From positions 124,001 through 188,000 of the forward strand of contig JAACSL010000003.1 in assembly GCA_009993955.1 (NCBI GenBank): a stretch of 64,000 bases of DNA. The letters are read 5' to 3'. Positions 53,350 through 62,642 of the stretch are shown in pieces. Below the pieces are notes generated by a model. That model did no database searches and was not told where the DNA came from. It was given only the letters and a program-made list of their open reading frames with translations. A program made the translations under genes and the position numbers. Within the stretch, counting starts at the first letter, position 1, and each line of letters opens with the position of its first letter. This DNA is from Paraglaciecola sp. Its GTDB lineage: Bacteria > Pseudomonadota > Gammaproteobacteria > Enterobacterales > Alteromonadaceae.

Positions 53350-54417
53350 CTAAGCAAGAATGGCGCGCAGCACCTCGTCAGGAATATCACTGGTGACTTT
53401 AGCTGAGCCAATGCCAGTGGGGATGACAAAATTAAGTTGTCCAGCTTGGACTTTTTTGTCGTGCCGCATGTGCTGCATAAAACGGTCGTAGTTCATCTCT
53501 GTTGGCGCGCTGGTGGGTAAATCGAAGCGTTCCAATAAAAGTTGAATACGTCGGTTTTCTGACGATTGCAGCCAATTCATCTTAGTTGCTACGGTACTAG
53601 CAAGAACAATGCCTGCTGCAACGGCTTCGCCATGTAACCAATTACCATAACCTTGCTCAGCCTCAATGGCGTGGCCAAAGGTATGGCCAAGATTTAACAA
53701 AGCACGAAGCCCAGACTCTCTCTCATCCAAAGAGACTATTTCAGCCTTGATGGCACAACAACGAGCAATCATGTATTGCAGAGCGTCGGGCTGTTTGGCG
53801 CTGATTGCTGCGACACTCTCCTCTAACCAAGTAAAAAACGCTGCATCGTAGATCACCCCATATTTGATCACCTCTGCCATACCTGCGGAAAATTCTCTTT
53901 CAGGTAGGGTGTTAAGGGTAGTGGAATCGATACACACCACCTTGGGTTGATAGAAAGCACCTATCATATTTTTCCCAAGGGGATGATTGACGGCCGTTTT
54001 GCCGCCAACAGATGAGTCAACTTGTGCCAGTAAGGTTGTTGGAATTTGAATAAACGGCATACCGCGCTGAAAGCTTGCTGCGACAAAACCTGTTAAGTCT
54101 CCCACTACACCGCCGCCAAGTGCGATGAGTGTTGTATCTCGTGCAGCTGACATGCTGAGTAACTGAGAAATAATGCTTTCAAACGTATGCAGATTTTTGT
54201 GTGCTTCACCGTCAGGAATGACAATTTTTTGTACCTTACAGCCACCGAGAGCGTTGAGCAAAGTCGGGTAATAAAGCGGCTCGACCACATCGTTCGTGAC
54301 CACCACCACATTGGCTGTTTTTAGAAAGGGTTTGAGTAAATCAGTTTGACTGAGTAAATCAGCCTGAATAAAAATGGGGTAGCTACGCTCACCCAACTCA
54401 ACGTTTAGTGTTGTCAT
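53350..54417 (-). CDS. aroB: 3-dehydroquinate synthase
   Basis: 355 residues. NAD-binding GGGVVGDLTGFVA and metal-binding His residues (LNLGHTFGHAIE, HGEAVAAG) are visible. It converts DAHP to 3-dehydroquinate in the shikimate pathway. It starts 32 bases after aroK, with which it forms the usual pair. Confidence 0.96.
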   Translation of the reverse strand: MTTLNVELGERSYPIFIQADLLSQTDLLKPFLKTANVVVVTNDVVEPLYYPTLLNALGGCKVQKIVIPDGEAHKNLHTFESIISQLLSMSAARDTTLIALGGGVVGDLTGFVAASFQRGMPFIQIPTTLLAQVDSSVGGKTAVNHPLGKNMIGAFYQPKVVCIDSTTLNTLPEREFSAGMAEVIKYGVIYDAAFFTWLEESVAAISAKQPDALQYMIARCCAIKAEIVSLDERESGLRALLNLGHTFGHAIEAEQGYGNWLHGEAVAAGIVLASTVATKMNWLQSSENRRIQLLLERFDLPTSAPTEMNYDRFMQHMRHDKKVQAGQLNFVIPTGIGSAKVTSDIPDEVLRAILA

Positions 54418-54449
54418 AAGCGCAGCCCTCGAACTAACAATGGTAATGA

Positions 54450-54965
54450 TTAAAGACCGATTTTCTCAATAATTTGGTTTGCCACAGCACGGGCACTTTG
54501 GTCGTCGGTATCAACCACATAATCTGCCGCATCTTCATACATCGGATTGCGTTCTTCTGCCAGACGTCGCAAAACGCTCTCAGGATCATCGTTTTGCAAT
54601 AATGGACGGCGTTTGTCACGCTGGGTTCTGGCAACTTGTTTATCAATAGTAGTTTGCAGGTAAACTACAATACCGCGCGCTGACAGCCTGTTGCGTACCG
54701 CTTTGCTAACAACTGAACCACCGCCTGTGGCTAATACGATGCCTTGTTTATCGGTTAATTCGTTGATGATGTTTTCTTCACGAATGCGAAAGCCCTCTTC
54801 TCCTTCGAGGTCGAATATCCAAGCAATGTCAGCACCTGTGCGCTTTTCAATTTCTTGGTCGGAGTCATAGAATTCTAGATGGAGTTCATCTGCAAGGTGT
54901 CTACCAATGGTGCTTTTACCTGCGCCCATGGGACCTATTAAGAAGATATTACGTTTTTCAGCCAT
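54450..54965 (-). CDS. aroK: Shikimate kinase I
   Basis: 171 residues. Walker A GPMGAGKS at 11-18, [14 protein letters not shown] for shikimate, and GGGSV in the substrate loop. It phosphorylates shikimate. It is the first gene of the aroK-aroB-damX-dam run; the pilQ operon ends 227 bases to the right. Confidence 0.96.
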   Translation of the reverse strand: MAEKRNIFLIGPMGAGKSTIGRHLADELHLEFYDSDQEIEKRTGADIAWIFDLEGEEGFRIREENIINELTDKQGIVLATGGGSVVSKAVRNRLSARGIVVYLQTTIDKQVARTQRDKRRPLLQNDDPESVLRRLAEERNPMYEDAADYVVDTDDQSARAVANQIIEKIGL

Positions 54966-55116
54966 GTTATGCTTTATTCACAATTATGTTTATTTAGGGG
55001 CTAGAGATGGTTTGTGCGGCTACCCTAATATGGATTAACCAGACCTCGTTTAAATTTCGAGGGCGCGATTATCTCAGTTTTAGCGTGAAATTTGCAAGCT
55101 TTGTTAAACTAGATAC

Positions 55117-55154
55117 AAAAAAGCTGCCTAATCATACGCTTAGGCAGCTTTTTC
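55117..55154 (-). terminator. Strong terminator after pilMNOPQ
   Basis: A long stem built on AGCTGCCTAA (55122-55131) and TTAGGCAGCT (55140-55149), flanked by A's and T's, with an 8-base loop. It separates the pilus operon from aroK. Confidence 0.9.
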
Positions 55155-55192
55155 AGGTGCTGAAGAAAAGGTTTCTCCTTCGTCAGCGCAGA

Positions 55193-56956
55193 TTATTTGA
55201 CGCGCAGACTGTCCGTCAGGATCTTTGGTGTAACAAATATCAGTAGTTCACGTTTTTCACTGATAACAGAGGTATTTTTAAACAAATGTCCAAGCACCGG
55301 TAAATCTCCTAAGAGTGGCACCTTCGATACGTCATCTGCGGTAGTTTGTTGAAATATACCGCCCAGTACGATGGTTTCACCATTTTCAACTAGCACTTGT
55401 GTGCTGATTTCTTGGGTATCAATGGCAACCGCTGGCCCCGTAGAGGTTGAGACAGTTTCACCGCGTGTATCTTGTGTGACAACTAAATCAAGGATGATCC
55501 GGTTATCAGGTGTGATATGCGGTGTAACTTTTAAGCTTAATACCGCTTTTTTGAATTCCACCGACGTTGCGCCACTAGATGTAGATTGCACGTAAGGGAT
55601 TTCTGTACCTTGTTCGATATAGGCTTCGTGTTGATTGGCCACAGTAATGCGTGGACTGGCAATGACTTCGCCTTTATTTTCTGATTCTAGGGCCGACAAT
55701 TCCAAGTCCAAAATAGTCCCATCAACTAGTCTTGCAACTTGCAAACCGATGCGTCCTGCTGGGTTGGCGACGGGTAAGTTAACGTTCAAACGGTCGGCCA
55801 AAGCAGGGATAGTGCCGCCAGCAATAGTTTCAGCGCCATTTAAAGAACCAGAAATACCATTGTCATCTTGACGGTCACTGAAACCCCAACGTACACCCAA
55901 TTGCTCGCCTGCGTTGTCACGCACAGTCACCATTCTTGACTCAATCAGCACTTGCTTAATGGGGATATCCAAAGCCGTTACCAGTGCTTTTGCTTCGTCA
56001 ATAGAGGCTTGTGTATCCCGTAACAATAATGTGTTGGTGCGCTCATCTACTGCCACTGTGCCACGTGGAGTCAGTATTGTGTTGTCTGCATTTTTTAAAA
56101 TAACCGCCATTTCTGATGCTTTTGCATAGTTGATCTGAACATTGGTTGAGATCAACGGAGCCAATTCGGCAACCTGTTGTTTTGCCTGCAGCTGCTGTGT
56201 TTCACGAGCGGTCAGTTCTTCTGTTGGTGCAATGAGTAATATATTGCCCTCTAAACGTTTATCGAGACCTTTAATTTTCAAGATCATGTCTAATGCTTGA
56301 TCCCAAGGCACGCCAGACAGACTGATGGTGACGTTACCCGTGACCGTGTCGGTGGTGACTAAGTTGAAACCATTTACCTGCGCAATGATTTGCAGAACTT
56401 GGCGTACTGGCACATCTTGAAAATCTAAGGATATTGGCGCCCCCGCAAAATTCTGTGCCGCTGCACTGCTGTCTGTTGCGGTCGCTTTTTCGATATCGAT
56501 GACCAAGGTGTTATTGTCTTTCAGATGCAAAAACGTGATTTTGTCTTGCAAGGCAAACTCTACTCGGCTGGATTTGTCGCCTTGGAAGGTTTCTACCTGA
56601 CTAACAGGCGTAGCAAAATCGAGCACGTCAAGTTTATACAGCTGCCCTTCGGCTAGTTTGGTAGCCGGCAAGGACAAAATTAACTTGGCGTTTTTTTGTG
56701 CTAGCTGCAGTTGAAAATTGCTGTTGTCGAAGGTCAAGGTGGTTTGCGCCGCACCATTGGCCAAACGCTTGAACTGAATATCGGTGAGCGTTGAGGTGTA
56801 CATCTCAGCCGCTTTCGCCTCTGGATCAACCAGTGCAACTTGAGATTCTTGACCAATCGCACTCCAGGTGAAAAGCAATACAGCTGAGCCAAAAAGCCAA
56901 TACAAAATAGGATTGGTACGGTTAAGTTTTTTGTTAAAAATGTAGCGCTCAGACAT
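55193..56956 (-). CDS. pilQ: Type IV pilus secretin PilQ
   Basis: 587 residues: a signal region (about 18-35), an N-terminal AMIN domain that binds peptidoglycan, an STN/N0 domain (ISLDFQDVPVRQVLQIIAQ), N1 domain and the C-terminal secretin barrel (VEFKKAVLSLKVTPHITPDNRI; VPLLGDLPVLGHLFK). It forms the outer-membrane gate for pili. The ATG at 56956 is preceded by GCAGGAG; the longer frame to 57079 is an extension over pilP. Confidence 0.95.
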   Translation of the reverse strand: MSERYIFNKKLNRTNPILYWLFGSAVLLFTWSAIGQESQVALVDPEAKAAEMYTSTLTDIQFKRLANGAAQTTLTFDNSNFQLQLAQKNAKLILSLPATKLAEGQLYKLDVLDFATPVSQVETFQGDKSSRVEFALQDKITFLHLKDNNTLVIDIEKATATDSSAAAQNFAGAPISLDFQDVPVRQVLQIIAQVNGFNLVTTDTVTGNVTISLSGVPWDQALDMILKIKGLDKRLEGNILLIAPTEELTARETQQLQAKQQVAELAPLISTNVQINYAKASEMAVILKNADNTILTPRGTVAVDERTNTLLLRDTQASIDEAKALVTALDIPIKQVLIESRMVTVRDNAGEQLGVRWGFSDRQDDNGISGSLNGAETIAGGTIPALADRLNVNLPVANPAGRIGLQVARLVDGTILDLELSALESENKGEVIASPRITVANQHEAYIEQGTEIPYVQSTSSGATSVEFKKAVLSLKVTPHITPDNRIILDLVVTQDTRGETVSTSTGPAVAIDTQEISTQVLVENGETIVLGGIFQQTTADDVSKVPLLGDLPVLGHLFKNTSVISEKRELLIFVTPKILTDSLRVK

Positions 56957-57482
56957 TATTTTCTCCTGCCTTCGAAAGCATGGTGAGAGTAGCTTGCTTT
57001 TTCTGCCAACAGCCAGCACCATCGGGCAGCATTTCAGTAAACGAAACTGTGCCGTTATTGATATTATTAATTTGACCAAAGAACAATCCCAAATGGTTGC
57101 CTACCGTCGCTTTGAACAAACTCCCGGTATTAGATTGTATTAAAGCCCATTTTTTGCCATTTGATGTAAACACGCCGGTAACGGATAACGCATCAATACC
57201 AAACTTTTCTAATGGCTCTTTAGCCCGCTTGAAATCAGGTTGTGCACAATTCGGTTGTGATGCCACCTGCACTTCTACCCCCATGTTGCGAGGATGTTGA
57301 AAAGGACTGCGTAATTCTTGGGCAGAATAGACAAACAATGGTTTGCTGCTGAACTCAGGATAGGGTTCAATACTGACCGGCGTGGTTTGTTTTACTTCGG
57401 CGACAAAAACTTGTAAATCATCGACCTTTGCTTCACATCCACACAACAATGCTACTAATGACGTTAATGCTAAGACTCTCAT
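56949..57482 (-). CDS. pilP: Type IV pilus lipoprotein PilP
   Basis: 177 residues. Signal peptide with a lipobox ending in Cys16 (VALLCGC). The PilP domain is seen in RSPFQHPRN, LEKFGIDALSVTGVF and WALIQSNTGSLFKATVGN. It bridges PilNO and the secretin PilQ. I chose ATG 57482, one base after pilO, over the upstream extension to 57533; AGGGGCG lies before it. It overlaps pilQ by 8 bases. Confidence 0.92.
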   Translation of the reverse strand: MRVLALTSLVALLCGCEAKVDDLQVFVAEVKQTTPVSIEPYPEFSSKPLFVYSAQELRSPFQHPRNMGVEVQVASQPNCAQPDFKRAKEPLEKFGIDALSVTGVFTSNGKKWALIQSNTGSLFKATVGNHLGLFFGQINNINNGTVSFTEMLPDGAGCWQKKQATLTMLSKAGENNV

Positions 57483-57483
57483 A

Positions 57484-58116
57484 TTATTTGCGCCCCTGCT
57501 GACTTGCCAAACTTTGCGCAGTCGACACATCATTCATCCCAGTACGGTACGTTTTGGCCTGTACTTTGAGTTTTAATGTGTTCGCTTCTTGGGTGATTTC
57601 AAAATCATGCACAGTAACAATGCGCGGTAAACCGGCAATCTCTGAGGCAAATTGCCCGAAGTTATGATACCCGCCAGTCACTTCCATCTGAATGGGCAGC
57701 TCAGTGTAAAATTCCTTAGGCACTTCCTGCTGCCAGTTTAACAACCTGAACGTTAAGCCTGCAGAGGTGCCAACCAAGGTGATGTCGTCGAGTAGGCCTG
57801 GTGTTTCATTGCTGGTAGGCAAGGACTTCAGCATCGATGAAAAGTCCGATTGCAAACGGGCCAATTGCTCTTCATAGGCATTCAAATTAACCGCAATGCG
57901 ATACTTGGTTTGATAGTTAGCTTTTAACTCAACCTCACGTTGCTGGGCTGCTTCTAAGATGGGTAGCTTATCTTTAACTAAACCGTAGTAGCCACCAACT
58001 AAACCGATAATCGCCACAAAGGCCGCCACCACAGTTTTAACTTCAAAGGGCCATACCGCTACCTGTTCAAAGTCGAGATCGTTAATTTCTTTGAGTTTAT
58101 TGACATCAAATTTCAT
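57484..58116 (-). CDS. pilO: Type IV pilus inner membrane protein PilO
   Basis: 210 residues: one transmembrane helix (about 27-46), a coiled coil (ILEAAQQREVELKANYQTKYRIA) and a ferredoxin-like PilO domain (PKEFYTELPIQMEVTGGYHNFGQF). It pairs with PilN in the alignment complex. It overlaps pilN by 4 bases. Confidence 0.93.
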   Translation of the reverse strand: MKFDVNKLKEINDLDFEQVAVWPFEVKTVVAAFVAIIGLVGGYYGLVKDKLPILEAAQQREVELKANYQTKYRIAVNLNAYEEQLARLQSDFSSMLKSLPTSNETPGLLDDITLVGTSAGLTFRLLNWQQEVPKEFYTELPIQMEVTGGYHNFGQFASEIAGLPRIVTVHDFEITQEANTLKLKVQAKTYRTGMNDVSTAQSLASQQGRK

Positions 58117-58697
58117 GGTTTGCTCGCCCCCTCTGGTGCAGAGAAATCAGGCGCAACACTTGGGTTAATGGTGAAAGTCAATTTGAAATCACTGACAGCT
58201 TCTAGGGCTGAGGTATCCGCCTTTATCGACGACAACTCGCCACTACTGAAAACCTCTGACTGTTCTAATTGGCGCATGAAGTCAGCGAGGCGGTTGTTTG
58301 ACTCACTCACCCCTAAGATCTCAATGTGATTGCCATGGCGTTTAAAACTGCGAAATGATAAGCCAGGTGGTACCAATTTCACTAGTTCATCCAATACTCT
58401 AGGCACAGCATTACGGCTGGCTTCAAGTTGTTCGATTAAAGCCATTCTTTGTTCGATGGCCTGTTTGTCCTTCTTGATGTCTTTTATTTTTTCAATTTGC
58501 GCATCAAGCACCGTGATTTGAGTTTCTACATATTGATTGCGGAAATTTTGATTGCCAATCAAGGTTTCAACAATGGTGCCTACGCCAAACATCAAACCAA
58601 AACCGACAATCGCAATACCAGCCAACATGGTCAGGTATTGGCGTTTTTGTTCCGCCCGCTGACTATCACGCCAGGGCAATAAATTTATATGTGCCAT
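58113..58697 (-). CDS. pilN: Type IV pilus inner membrane protein PilN
   Basis: 194 residues. The cytoplasmic N-terminal INLLPWR motif (4-10) is the PilM-binding peptide. A transmembrane helix follows (about 23-43), then a coiled coil and a periplasmic domain (LVKLVPPGLSFRSFKRHGNHIEILG). It overlaps pilM by 13 bases, pointing to translational coupling. Confidence 0.94.
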   Translation of the reverse strand: MAHINLLPWRDSQRAEQKRQYLTMLAGIAIVGFGLMFGVGTIVETLIGNQNFRNQYVETQITVLDAQIEKIKDIKKDKQAIEQRMALIEQLEASRNAVPRVLDELVKLVPPGLSFRSFKRHGNHIEILGVSESNNRLADFMRQLEQSEVFSSGELSSIKADTSALEAVSDFKLTFTINPSVAPDFSAPEGASKP

Positions 58698-59752
58698 GAA
58701 CTAAAACTCCTACTCGCTAGTCCGGCGGCAATCGCCAATTGCGGTGCAAAATGCGCAATCGAATTTTGCGGCACACCATCGCTGAGTTGCATCTCGGCAA
58801 AAGGATTAAACAGTTCGACACCTATGCCCAAGTCGCTGGCTAAATCTTCACAAATACTGGCCACATGACACACACCGCCACATATTGAAATGGCCGTAGG
58901 GCGTTGCGCGCCAGTTGCACTTATATACACCTGTAATGCGCGATTGATATGTTGCTGTAAATTGGCCAGAAAAACAGGGTAGGAGTCGAGCTTCCAGTTA
59001 TCAGGCAGGGTGTTGTTTTGCAACTGCTGTTCAATCAAGGCGCGCTCTTGATTGTATAACATCACTAAGTCTTGAATTAAGCTGTCGAGGCCGAAACTGT
59101 GGTCTTTGGTGTAGACCACCGAGCCATTTTTTACTGCACACAGTTGCAGGTAGGTCGCACCAATGTTTAGGCAGTAATGCGTAGTATCATCTGCTGGTGC
59201 ACCAAAACGGCTAAAGGCTGCAGCTAAGGCGTAGTTCTCTACGTCGACTATTTTGGCTTCGTAACCCACTTCACCAAGCAGCGTAATGCGGCGATCGATA
59301 ATATCTTTGTGTACAGCACTTAATAAGACTTCGACTTTGTTATTGCTGGTTTCTGCTGAACCCACTTCTTCAAAATCAATGTAAACTTCTTCCAAGGGAT
59401 AGGGGATTAAGCTATCGGCCTCCAATTGAATACGGCTTTCCAATTCATAATCCGTGAGGCCGGGATCCATGTAAACAATCTTATTCAGCACCGTGGAGCC
59501 CGATACGGCAATGGCAACGCTTTTGTTTTTCGATTTCAACGAGGCCTTTATTTTTTTCAAGGCTTGACTAACCGCCTCAAAATCTTTGATTTCGCGTTCA
59601 GCAAAGGCATTGCCTATGATGGGCTCGCAAGCGTAGGCCTGCAAAGTGTAACGGCCATTGGACTGTTCAAGTACTACCGCCTTGACAAAGCGTGACCCGA
59701 TATCCAAACCGATCATTTGTTGGGTTTTCTTTTTAAATAGGTTTTTCAACAC
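58685..59752 (-). CDS. pilM: Type IV pilus assembly ATPase-like PilM
   Basis: 355 residues of the actin-like PilM/FtsA fold (MIGLDIGSRFVKAV; ICGGVCHVASICEDLA). It binds the N-terminal peptide of PilN and links the cytoplasmic motors to the alignment complex. The start is GTG at 59752 by alignment. First gene of pilMNOPQ and divergent from mrcA, the classical pairing. Confidence 0.94.
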   Translation of the reverse strand: MLKNLFKKKTQQMIGLDIGSRFVKAVVLEQSNGRYTLQAYACEPIIGNAFAEREIKDFEAVSQALKKIKASLKSKNKSVAIAVSGSTVLNKIVYMDPGLTDYELESRIQLEADSLIPYPLEEVYIDFEEVGSAETSNNKVEVLLSAVHKDIIDRRITLLGEVGYEAKIVDVENYALAAAFSRFGAPADDTTHYCLNIGATYLQLCAVKNGSVVYTKDHSFGLDSLIQDLVMLYNQERALIEQQLQNNTLPDNWKLDSYPVFLANLQQHINRALQVYISATGAQRPTAISICGGVCHVASICEDLASDLGIGVELFNPFAEMQLSDGVPQNSIAHFAPQLAIAAGLASRSFSSWHI

Positions 59753-59887
59753 ATTACATTCCGCAACAATAAATTAATCATTTCGCCAGCATTATTACTT
59801 AAAAAATTGTAATTAATGGATCTGATAAGCGTACATAGGTATAAAATGTAAGTCATTTTTTTGATGACACCTTGGTATCCTGAACCT

Positions 59888-62500
59888 GTGAAGTATATAA
59901 AACCAGCCATTATCAGCATTATTGCCTTGTCTTTATTAGGCCTAGCCCTTGTGTTAGGTACCTATTTTTATATCCGTTCCGATTTGCCCAGTGTTGACGT
60001 ATTAAAAGATGTACGTCTGCAAACCCCTATGCGCATTTATACACAAGATGGTCATCTCATTTCTCAGTATGGCGTAAAAAGACGCATCCCACTAAATTTG
60101 TCGGAAGTGCCACCTAAACTCATCGAGGCGGTCTTAGCCACTGAAGATAGCCGGTTTTACGATCATCCCGGTGTAGATCCTATCGGCATGCTACGCGCAT
60201 TGGTTAATTTAGTTTTAACTGGCGAGAAAGGACAGGGCGGCAGTACCTTAACCATGCAGATGGCCCGTGACTTTTTTCTAACGCGAGATAAAACCTATAT
60301 TCGCAAAATTCGCGAAATAATCATCGCTTGGCACATGGAACAGCTTCTGAGTAAAGATGAAATATTAGAATTGTATTTGAATAAAGTCGAATTAGGTCAT
60401 CGCGCCTTCGGATTTGGCGCGGCAGCACAAGTCTATTACGGGAAAACCCTCAACGAACTTACACTGGCACAAATCGCCACCCTTGCTGGTTTGCCACAAG
60501 CACCATCGGTACTGAATCCTATCAGTCGCCCAGACCGTGCAGTAGTCAGAAGACGTATCGTCCTGTTGCGGATGTTGGACGAGGGTTACATCACACAAAG
60601 CGAATTTGACGAAGCCGTGAATCAACCTATTACCGCGGTAAAACATGGCGCCGAAATTGAGTTAGACGCCCCGTATCTGGCCGATTTGATTTACAACGAA
60701 ATGATTGAAATTTATGGCAAAGAGGAAGCCGAAACCGGGGGATATCAAGTATTTGCCACTGTTCCCTCGGCCTTGCAGGTGGCGGCGCAAAAAGCAGTAC
60801 AACGTAACTTACACGACTATGATGAACGACATGGCTACCATGGACCCGTAAGACAGCTATGGGGAGGTAAAGATAAAACAGCAAAACCTGCCAGCGACGA
60901 GATAAGTAGTCAGCCACAAAACGCTTGGTCAGAGCAACAGATGTTAACTTTGCTAAATGATTTCCCCACCTATGAAACGCTGCATGCTGCCATCGTGGTT
61001 GAGGTGAATGAGTCAGATATCAAAGTATTTGATAAAGATGGCGTGTATCGCACTATCGATTGGGATGGGCTAGATTGGGCTCGCCCGTTTATCAACGATA
61101 ACAAACAAGGCCCTGAACCCAAACAGGCCAGTGATATTGTGCAAGCGGGAGCCTTAATACTGATCAGACAACGTGAAGATGATCAGCATTGGCAATTGGC
61201 GCAATATCCGCAAGCTAGTGGCGCGCTGGTCGCCCTAAATCCGCATAATGGTGCCGTGCAATCAGTTGTCGGTGGCTACAGTTTTTATCAAAGTCAGTTC
61301 AATCGTGCCACGCAGGCAAAGCGCCAAGTAGGTTCAAACATTAAACCGTTTATCTACTCCGCGGCATTGGAGCATGGTTATACTTTGGCGAGTATCATCA
61401 ATGACGCACCCATTACACAATGGGAAGCGGGCACTGGTACCGCATGGCGACCAGAGAACTCGCCACCAGAATATGATGGACCAATTCGCTTACGTGTTGC
61501 CTTGACCAAGTCTAAAAACGTCGTGTCAGTGCGCTTGGTCAGAGCCTTGGGGCTCGACAAGATTATTCAACACCTTAGTCAGTTTGGCTTTGATAAACGT
61601 GACATACCAAACGATGAAACCGTGGCCTTGGGCTCTGGGTCGCACACGCCACTAGAAGTGGTAACGGCCATGGCGACCATCGCTAATGGCGGTTTTTTAA
61701 TTCAACCGCATTTTATTCAACGTATCGAAGATGATTACGGCAAGGTGCTGTGGGAAGCCGATCCACTATGGGCCTGTGATCCTTGCGAAGACACAACGGC
61801 ATCTTCGCCCAATACGCACACTGACGCCGAAGCTTTATTGGCGGCAGAGTTTGGCGTGCTGCCCACGAGCCATCATAAACCTGTGGCGAAACGTTCGGCA
61901 CCTCGTGTTATCAGCGCAGAAAATGCTTATTTGGTGGCTGAAATGATGCATTCGGCGGTGAGCATTAATGGCGCTTGGGACAATCGAGGCACCGGATGGC
62001 GCACTGCCTTACTCTTACAGCGCGACGATGTAGCCGGCAAAACCGGCACAACCAATGACGTGCGCGATACCTGGTTTAGTGGTTTCACACCCGATCTCGT
62101 GGCCACTACATGGGTTGGCTTTGACGACAACAACCGTCGTCTGGGACGAGCCAGTCGGAATCAGAACCTAGTGAATAAAAATCCGGAAAAATTTAATTAC
62201 ATTGGTAACGCCATGGCCGAAACCGAATCTGGTGCGGTGGCAGCACAACCCGCTTGGATAAGGTTTATGCAAGTTGCCTTAAACGGGGTTGCTGAAAAGT
62301 CTATGCCCATGCCGACAGATTTGGTCACCGTAAGGATCGACAAAAACACTGGCAAGTTAACTGAGCGCGCAGACAAAACCGCCATGTTTGAATACTTTGT
62401 GGAGGGCACCGAGCCACAAGTGTATGTCGCTGAAAGTGAAATCAAAGAGAGCAATAACGGCGTAGACGAGTCTACTCATTCGGCGGAAGAGATTTTCTAA
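59888..62500 (+). CDS. mrcA: Penicillin-binding protein 1A
   Basis: About 870 residues. An N-terminal membrane anchor (about 5-27) precedes the glycosyltransferase domain with catalytic Glu86 (LATEDSRFYDHPG), the OB-like insert typical of PBP1a, and the transpeptidase with Ser483 (SNIK), SKN and KTGTT. It polymerises and crosslinks peptidoglycan. GTG at 59888 aligns with the E. coli start (KYIKPA vs KFVKYF); ATG at 59864 is an alternative. No clear ribosome site for either. Confidence 0.94.
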   Translation: MKYIKPAIISIIALSLLGLALVLGTYFYIRSDLPSVDVLKDVRLQTPMRIYTQDGHLISQYGVKRRIPLNLSEVPPKLIEAVLATEDSRFYDHPGVDPIGMLRALVNLVLTGEKGQGGSTLTMQMARDFFLTRDKTYIRKIREIIIAWHMEQLLSKDEILELYLNKVELGHRAFGFGAAAQVYYGKTLNELTLAQIATLAGLPQAPSVLNPISRPDRAVVRRRIVLLRMLDEGYITQSEFDEAVNQPITAVKHGAEIELDAPYLADLIYNEMIEIYGKEEAETGGYQVFATVPSALQVAAQKAVQRNLHDYDERHGYHGPVRQLWGGKDKTAKPASDEISSQPQNAWSEQQMLTLLNDFPTYETLHAAIVVEVNESDIKVFDKDGVYRTIDWDGLDWARPFINDNKQGPEPKQASDIVQAGALILIRQREDDQHWQLAQYPQASGALVALNPHNGAVQSVVGGYSFYQSQFNRATQAKRQVGSNIKPFIYSAALEHGYTLASIINDAPITQWEAGTGTAWRPENSPPEYDGPIRLRVALTKSKNVVSVRLVRALGLDKIIQHLSQFGFDKRDIPNDETVALGSGSHTPLEVVTAMATIANGGFLIQPHFIQRIEDDYGKVLWEADPLWACDPCEDTTASSPNTHTDAEALLAAEFGVLPTSHHKPVAKRSAPRVISAENAYLVAEMMHSAVSINGAWDNRGTGWRTALLLQRDDVAGKTGTTNDVRDTWFSGFTPDLVATTWVGFDDNNRRLGRASRNQNLVNKNPEKFNYIGNAMAETESGAVAAQPAWIRFMQVALNGVAEKSMPMPTDLVTVRIDKNTGKLTERADKTAMFEYFVEGTEPQVYVAESEIKESNNGVDESTHSAEEIF

Positions 62501-62642
62501 GTATTTCACATTATTTGCGAAAGGTCGGAGCAATGCCTCGCATAAACATGTCTATACTAGCGCGATTATTTTCTGGCAGTCTGAAATTACGGGCTGCCGC
62601 TTACCTTTTAACCCAACGTCAGCCTGACAGGACTAGATTACA